From: Desulfovibrio desulfuricans
GTDB lineage: Bacteria > Desulfobacterota > Desulfovibrionia > Desulfovibrionales > Desulfovibrionaceae
Direction of reading: 5' to 3'
Assembly: GCA_003251995.1 (NCBI GenBank)
Contig: QKDT01000263.1
Coordinates: forward strand, 1-15,509
Length of the DNA stretch: 15,509 nucleotides
Shown piece by piece: positions 12,175-15,509 of the stretch. How positions within the stretch are numbered: position 1 is the first letter of the stretch; every line of letters starts with the position of its first letter. A program made the position numbers and the translations under genes. A model generated the notes under the pieces. It was not told where the DNA came from. It worked only from the letters and a program-made list of their open reading frames with translations, and searched no databases.

Positions 12175-12714
12175 CTACTTCTTGCCGCCGGACTTACCAA
12201 CCTTGCGGCGGATCGTCTCGGTAACGTACTTGATACCCTTGCCCTTGTAGGGTTCAGGCTTACGAATGCGGCGAATCTTGGCGGCCATTTCGCCCACAAG
12301 TTCCTTGTCAATGCCGGAGAGGGTCAGTATCTGGCCTTCAACAGCGGCCTTGATGCCGTCGGGCAGTTCAACGAGCACAGGGTGGGAATAGCCCACAGAA
12401 AGCTCGATCATGTTGCCCTTGACCGCCACACGGTAACCAACGCCGATAACTTCAAGGCCCTTGGAAAAGCCCTTGGTCACGCCTTCAATGCAGTTGGCAA
12501 GAAGGGTGCGGCGCAGGCCGTGCTGCGAACGGCTCTGGCGATTATCTTCTATACGGCTGAGGGTAACATGACCATCAGCCTGCTCGTAAGTGAGCAGAGA
12601 GCAGACAGGGGTGCTCAGAGAGCCCTTGGGCCCTTTAACTTCCACAACATCCGTTCCGATCTTGACTTCAACGCCATTGGGAACGGCAACGGGCAGTCTA
12701 CCTATTCTCGACAT
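12175..12714 (-). CDS. rplF: 50S ribosomal protein L6
   Basis: Large-subunit protein near the factor-binding site. 179 residues in two repeated domains. The start MSRIGRLPVAVPNGVEVKIG at 12714 is the canonical one; the frame extends 18 codons upstream into rpsH and that part is not L6-like. LEVIGVGYRVAVKGNMIELS, GYSHPV and the signature PEPYKGKGIKY near the C-terminus are diagnostic; it ends in a basic IRRKVGKSGGKK. Gap to rpsH is 10 nt. Confidence 0.97.
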   Translation of the reverse strand: MSRIGRLPVAVPNGVEVKIGTDVVEVKGPKGSLSTPVCSLLTYEQADGHVTLSRIEDNRQSRSQHGLRRTLLANCIEGVTKGFSKGLEVIGVGYRVAVKGNMIELSVGYSHPVLVELPDGIKAAVEGQILTLSGIDKELVGEMAAKIRRIRKPEPYKGKGIKYVTETIRRKVGKSGGKK

Positions 12715-12724
12715 GGTGCACCGC

Positions 12725-13105
12725 CTACCAGATTTCGCACAGAAGTTCGCCGCCCACCTTCTTATCATGGGCGGTCATGCCGTCCAGCACGCCGCTGGAC
12801 GTGGACAAAATGCAGATGCCGAGGCCGTTCTGCACCCTGGGGATGTTATGCGCGCCAACATAAACCCGGCGACCGGGCGTGCTTACACGCTTCAGCCCGC
12901 TGATGACGGGCTTTCCCTTCTGGTACTTAAGGGTAATAACAATGTTTTTTTCGGCCACGGCCACGTCTTCGACGTAACCTTCCTGCTTGAGGATGGCGGC
13001 TAAAGATTCCTTCATCTTCGAGCTCGGCACATTCACTTCCTTGTGCAGGGCCAAATGCGCGTTGCGGATGCGGGTGAGCATATCCGCAATGGGATCTGTC
13101 AACAT
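12725..13105 (-). CDS. rpsH: 30S ribosomal protein S8
   Basis: Primary 16S rRNA binder of the central domain; in E. coli it is the translational repressor of the spc operon. 126 residues. MLTDPIADMLTRIRNAHLAL at the start and GLGICILSTSSGVLDGMTAH near the end are diagnostic, as is VGGELLCEIW. The frame could start at 13168, but those extra 21 residues are Pro/Gly-rich and lie over hairpins; ATG 13105 preceded by AGGAG is the clear start. Separated from rpsN by 102 nt holding two hairpins. Confidence 0.97.
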   Translation of the reverse strand: MLTDPIADMLTRIRNAHLALHKEVNVPSSKMKESLAAILKQEGYVEDVAVAEKNIVITLKYQKGKPVISGLKRVSTPGRRVYVGAHNIPRVQNGLGICILSTSSGVLDGMTAHDKKVGGELLCEIW

Positions 13106-13163
13106 CGAATGCTCCTGAGAGTTTGGGGGTGGGGTTGACGGCACCATGCCGCCACTTCCCACT

Positions 13164-13202
13164 GACACGCAGGGCGTGTCTCCCGGGCGTTTGCACGCCC
13201 GG
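13164..13202 (-). promoter_or_regulatory. Two tandem hairpins in the rpsN–rpsH gap
   Basis: In the transcript an 8-bp stem CCGGGCGT/ACGCCCGG with a GCAA tetraloop (13183–13202) is followed 2 nt later by a 7-bp stem GACACGC/GCGTGTC with a CCT loop (13164–13180). Neither is followed by a T-tract. The GCAA-capped stem resembles in size and loop the one after rplO at 10603–10622. In E. coli the spc operon target of S8 lies at the start of rplE, not here, so the role is open. Confidence 0.55.
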
Positions 13203-13207
13203 AAATT

Positions 13208-13393
13208 TTACCAGCTCGACTTGCGCACGCCGGGCAGTTCACCACGAAGGGCCATGTTGCGGAAGCAGATACGGCAAATGCCGAACTGGCGCAGGAAAGC
13301 CCTGGGGCGACCGCAAAGCGGGCAGCGATTGTAGGCGCGGGCGCTGAACTTAGGCTTGCGCTTGGCCTTTACTTCCAGAGAAGTACGGGACAT
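13208..13393 (-). CDS. rpsN: 30S ribosomal protein S14 type Z (zinc-binding)
   Basis: Small-subunit head protein, short zinc form: 61 residues with Cys24, Cys27, Cys40 and Cys43 (NRCPLCGRPRAF and FGICRICFRN). It opens MSRTSLEVKAKRKPKFSARA and ends ALRGELPGVRKSSW. Zinc-free S14 proteins such as that of E. coli are about 100 residues long and lack these cysteines. Start ATG 13393, 10 nt after the rplE stop. Standard position between rplE and rpsH. Confidence 0.97.
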   Translation of the reverse strand: MSRTSLEVKAKRKPKFSARAYNRCPLCGRPRAFLRQFGICRICFRNMALRGELPGVRKSSW

Positions 13394-13403
13394 GGCTTAA
13401 CTC

Positions 13404-13943
13404 CTACTTTCGGAACGGCATGCCAAGCTGGTCGAGAAGGAACTTGCCTTCTTTGTCCGTGGCAGCCGTGGTGACGATGGTGATGTTCATGCCCTTGGGA
13501 TTTTCAACACGGTCAGCTTCCATTTCGGGGAAGATGGTGTGTTCTTTGATGCCCAGGGTGAAGTTGCCGCGCCCATCGAAACCGCGGTCAGGAATACCGC
13601 GGAAGTCACGCACTCGGGGCAAGGCAAAGTTCATGAGCTTGTCCAAGAAGTCCCACATGCGTTCCTTGCGCAGGGTGACGCGCACACCGATAGGCATACC
13701 TTCGCGCAGCTTAAATGCGGCGATGGACTTTTTAGCCCGGGTAACTACAGCTTTCTGGCCGGAGATGGCGGTAAGCTCCGCCATGGCTTCTTCCATAAGC
13801 TTGTTGTTCGAGCTAGCGGCGCCAAGGCCGATGTTCAGAGAGATCTTTTCGATGCCGGGCAGTTGCATGGAAGAGGAGTAGTTGAACTCCTTCTGCAGTA
13901 CCGGTACCACCTTCTCTCTATATATCTTTTCAAGGCGTGTCAT
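13404..13943 (-). CDS. rplE: 50S ribosomal protein L5
   Basis: Central protuberance protein that binds 5S rRNA and contacts S13 and the P-site tRNA. 179 residues. MTRLEKIYREKVVPVLQKEF, SLNIGLGAASSNNK, AKKSIAAFKLREGMPIGVRV and RDFRGIPDRGFDGRGNFTLG are diagnostic; the C-terminus TTAATDKEGKFLLDQLGMPF is complete. Start ATG 13943; 9 nt separate it from rplX. Confidence 0.98.
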   Translation of the reverse strand: MTRLEKIYREKVVPVLQKEFNYSSSMQLPGIEKISLNIGLGAASSNNKLMEEAMAELTAISGQKAVVTRAKKSIAAFKLREGMPIGVRVTLRKERMWDFLDKLMNFALPRVRDFRGIPDRGFDGRGNFTLGIKEHTIFPEMEADRVENPKGMNITIVTTAATDKEGKFLLDQLGMPFRK

Positions 13944-13952
13944 CGTATCACC

Positions 13953-14285
13953 TTATTCCATTACTTCGTTGCACTTTTTGCAGAAGCGCACTTTCTTTTC
14001 CTTGCCCTCGGACTCGATGGTCTTGTAACCCACTCGAGTGGCCTTGCCGCAGGCAGAGCAGACAACCATAAGGTTGGACACGTGGATAGGCATTTCCTTT
14101 TCCACGATACCGCCAGGCTGCTGGGCATAGGGGTTGGGGCGCATGTGGCGCTTGACCATGTTGGTCTTTTCCACAAGCACGCGATCCTTCTTGCGCAGGA
14201 TCTTAAGCACCTTGCCGATTTTGCCCGCGTCCTTGCCGGCGATTACCATCACCTTGTCGTCCTTGCGGATGCGATACATTTTCAT
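13953..14285 (-). CDS. rplX: 50S ribosomal protein L24
   Basis: Assembly-initiating large-subunit protein near the exit tunnel. 110 residues. The KOW motif is at the N-terminus (RKDDKVMVIAGKDAGKIGKV). It is followed by VEKTNMVKRHMRPNPYAQQP and then a C-terminal segment with Cys76, Cys79, Cys102 and Cys105 (VVCSACGK and RFCKKCNEV), which looks like a zinc ribbon; E. coli L24 lacks it. Start ATG 14285 with GGAG 7 nt upstream; a second Met two codons on is an alternative. Confidence 0.97.
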   Translation of the reverse strand: MKMYRIRKDDKVMVIAGKDAGKIGKVLKILRKKDRVLVEKTNMVKRHMRPNPYAQQPGGIVEKEMPIHVSNLMVVCSACGKATRVGYKTIESEGKEKKVRFCKKCNEVME

Positions 14286-14294
14286 GACGGTCTC

Positions 14295-14663
14295 CTACAG
14301 CACTTCCGGGGCCAGCGAAATAATTTTCATGAAGTTCTGGGCGCGAAGCTCACGGGCCACAGGGCCAAAGATACGCGTACCCACCGGCTCTCCCTGGCTG
14401 GAGAGCAACACAGCGGCGTTGCCGTCGAACTTGATGTAGCTGCCGTCCATGCGACGCACTTCTTTAGCGGTGCGCACGATAACAGCCTTCATAACATCGC
14501 CCTTCTTAACCTTGCTGTGGGGCATAGCTTCCTTTACGGAAACCACGATAATGTCGCCCACCGAGGCGTAGCGGCGGTGTGAACCGCCCAGCACCTTGAT
14601 GCAGGCAACCTTTTTGGCGCCGGAATTATCGGCCACCTGAAGCGTCGATTCTACCTGGATCAT
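14295..14663 (-). CDS. rplN: 50S ribosomal protein L14
   Basis: Large-subunit protein at the subunit interface, forming a bridge to 16S rRNA. 122 residues, exact family length. MIQVESTLQVADNSGAKKVA, the signature VKKGDVMKAVIVRTAKEVRR and GTRIFGPVARELRAQNFMKI are all present, ending in SLAPEVL. First gene of the spc set. It lies only 9 nt after rpsQ, so no separate spc promoter is evident and read-through from S10 genes is expected. Confidence 0.98.
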   Translation of the reverse strand: MIQVESTLQVADNSGAKKVACIKVLGGSHRRYASVGDIIVVSVKEAMPHSKVKKGDVMKAVIVRTAKEVRRMDGSYIKFDGNAAVLLSSQGEPVGTRIFGPVARELRAQNFMKIISLAPEVL

Positions 14664-14672
14664 GGTACTACC

Positions 14673-14936
14673 CTACACGGCTTTTTCAATGATGGAGACC
14701 AGGTGCCAGCGCTTGTTGCGCGAAAGCGGACGGAACTCCACAATTTTAACCTTGTCGCCCATACCGCATTCGTTCATGGGATCATGAGCCGTGAACTTCT
14801 TGCGGCGCCTCACATACTTTTTAAGCAGAGGGTGCTTGACCAGGGTCTCGACGCGCACGACAATGGTCTTGTCGTTCTTGTCGCTCACCACAATGCCGGT
14901 CAGCATTCTGCCCTTGCGATCTTCCAGAGCTTGCAT
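14673..14936 (-). CDS. rpsQ: 30S ribosomal protein S17
   Basis: Early-assembling 16S rRNA-binding protein of OB fold; 87 residues. GRMLTGIVVSDKNDKTIVVR, LLKKYVRRRKKFTAHDPMNE and GDKVKIVEFRPLSRNKRWHL match the family throughout. Last gene of the S10 set, starting 2 nt after the rpmC stop; ATG 14936. Confidence 0.97.
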   Translation of the reverse strand: MQALEDRKGRMLTGIVVSDKNDKTIVVRVETLVKHPLLKKYVRRRKKFTAHDPMNECGMGDKVKIVEFRPLSRNKRWHLVSIIEKAV

Positions 14937-14938
14937 GT

Positions 14939-15169
14939 TCAGGCCCTCTGTTCCTTTTCGTTCAATACGGTCTCGATGCGCGCCACCTGCTTACGCATGA
15001 CTTTCAGGTCGGAAGTCTTTTCAAGCTGCGCGGCGGCATGCTTGAAGCGGGCGCTCATCAGTTCCTGGCGCTGCTCGGTAAGTGCCTTGCGCAGTTCTTC
15101 CACGCTCATGGAGCGCAGATCCTGTGCGGCGGGCCGGGCGGCGGTTTCGTTCTTTTTCTTGGCAGCCAT
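14939..15169 (-). CDS. rpmC: 50S ribosomal protein L29
   Basis: Exit-tunnel rim protein that helps form the docking site for trigger factor and SRP. 76 residues, slightly longer than E. coli (63) because of a basic/Ala-rich lead, MAAKKKNETAARPAAQDLRS. The core follows: MSVEELRKALTEQRQELMSA, then RFKHAAAQLEKTSDLKVMRK and QVARIETVLNEKEQR, a helical hairpin. The ATG directly follows the rplP stop codon (TAAATG), so coupling is very likely. Confidence 0.96.
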   Translation of the reverse strand: MAAKKKNETAARPAAQDLRSMSVEELRKALTEQRQELMSARFKHAAAQLEKTSDLKVMRKQVARIETVLNEKEQRA

Positions 15170-15509
15170 TTAGATGCCCTCCCTCAACACAATGATGGTC
15201 TTAACGGGCAGCTTGTGAGCAGCGCGGGTCAGTGCTTCACGCGCGAGATCAAGGCTAACGCCCTTGATTTCATAGAGCACGCGACCGGGCTTGACCGGAG
15301 CGCACCAACCGACCGGCGCGCCCTTACCGGAACCCTGACGGGTTTCCAGAGGCTTAGCCGTTACGGGGCGGTCGGGGAACACGCGGATCCACACTTTACC
15401 ACCACGTTTGATGTGCATCATCATGGCGATACGAGTAGCTTCAATCTGCTGGCTGGAAAGCTGGCCATGCTGCACGGTTTTAAGGCCGATATCACCAAAT
15501 GCAACGGTA
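15170..15509 (-). CDS. rplP: 50S ribosomal protein L16 (5' end outside window)
   Basis: Large-subunit protein near the A site and central protuberance, required for peptidyl-transferase function. About 112 codons are inside the window; bacterial L16 is about 137 residues, so some 25 N-terminal codons lie beyond the edge. The visible part begins TVAFGDIGLKTVQHGQLSSQ and has QIEATRIAMMMHIKRGGKVW, FPDRPVTAKPLETRQGSGKG and APVKPGRVLYEIKGV, all characteristic. The GTG at 15475 is internal (Val of LKTVQHG), not the start. The stop codon abuts the rpmC ATG. Confidence 0.97.
   Translation of the reverse strand, partial: TVAFGDIGLKTVQHGQLSSQQIEATRIAMMMHIKRGGKVWIRVFPDRPVTAKPLETRQGSGKGAPVGWCAPVKPGRVLYEIKGVSLDLAREALTRAAHKLPVKTIIVLREGI

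Noticed and set aside
1..15509. CRISPR array, insertion sequence or rRNA
   Set aside because: I looked for regular direct repeats, transposase motifs with terminal repeats, and rRNA landmarks and saw none.

Overview
The window carries the 3' two thirds of a bacterial S10–spc–alpha ribosomal protein cluster on the minus strand (about 5.0–15.5 kb), next to a small accessory block (0–5 kb). Protein sequences and gene order suggest a Desulfovibrio-like sulfate reducer (Desulfobacterota, Desulfovibrionaceae). The reasons are the style of the RpoA, S4, SecY and L24 proteins, secY followed directly by map and rpmJ without adk or infA, and rpsD lying between rpsK and rpoA. This is an inference from recognition; no search was run.

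Layout. 1–804 (minus): ATP-binding subunit of a glycine betaine/proline-type ABC importer (ProV family), cut by the window edge. 805–1263: AT-rich leader/intergenic region. 1264–3019 (minus): umuDC, the error-prone DNA polymerase V operon. 3020–3226: a divergent regulatory region with inverted repeats. 3227–3916 (plus): a phage CI-like repressor with a LexA-type S24 peptidase domain. 3923–4589 (plus): a stand-alone unit with a near-consensus promoter, a secreted LprI-like (DUF1311) protein and an intrinsic terminator. 4590–4964: intergenic, with a compact set of helices that could form a pseudoknotted RNA. 4965–4985: probable terminator of the ribosomal cluster.

Reading the ribosomal block in its own direction, from 15509 down to 5014, the genes are rplP (partial), rpmC, rpsQ, rplN, rplX, rplE, rpsN, rpsH, rplF, rplR, rpsE, rpmD, rplO, secY, map, rpmJ, rpsM, rpsK, rpsD, rpoA and rplQ. 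Most gaps are 1–17 nt. The five larger gaps before rpoA are rpsN–rpsH (102), rplO–secY (121), map–rpmJ (137), rpsM–rpsK (122) and secY–map (61). The first four hold tandem perfect hairpins. The secY–map gap holds a 13-codon open frame with its own Shine-Dalgarno-like sequence. These are the likely points where expression of the long transcript is adjusted.

The most interesting non-standard signals are the candidate pseudoknotted RNA at 4678–4770, the umuDC/CI-like repressor pair sharing an operator-rich divergent promoter region, and the hairpin arrays between ribosomal genes, two of which have mRNA-sense GCAA tetraloops. I see no CRISPR array, tRNA, rRNA, insertion sequence or complete prophage. 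Most of the window is ordinary core genome.
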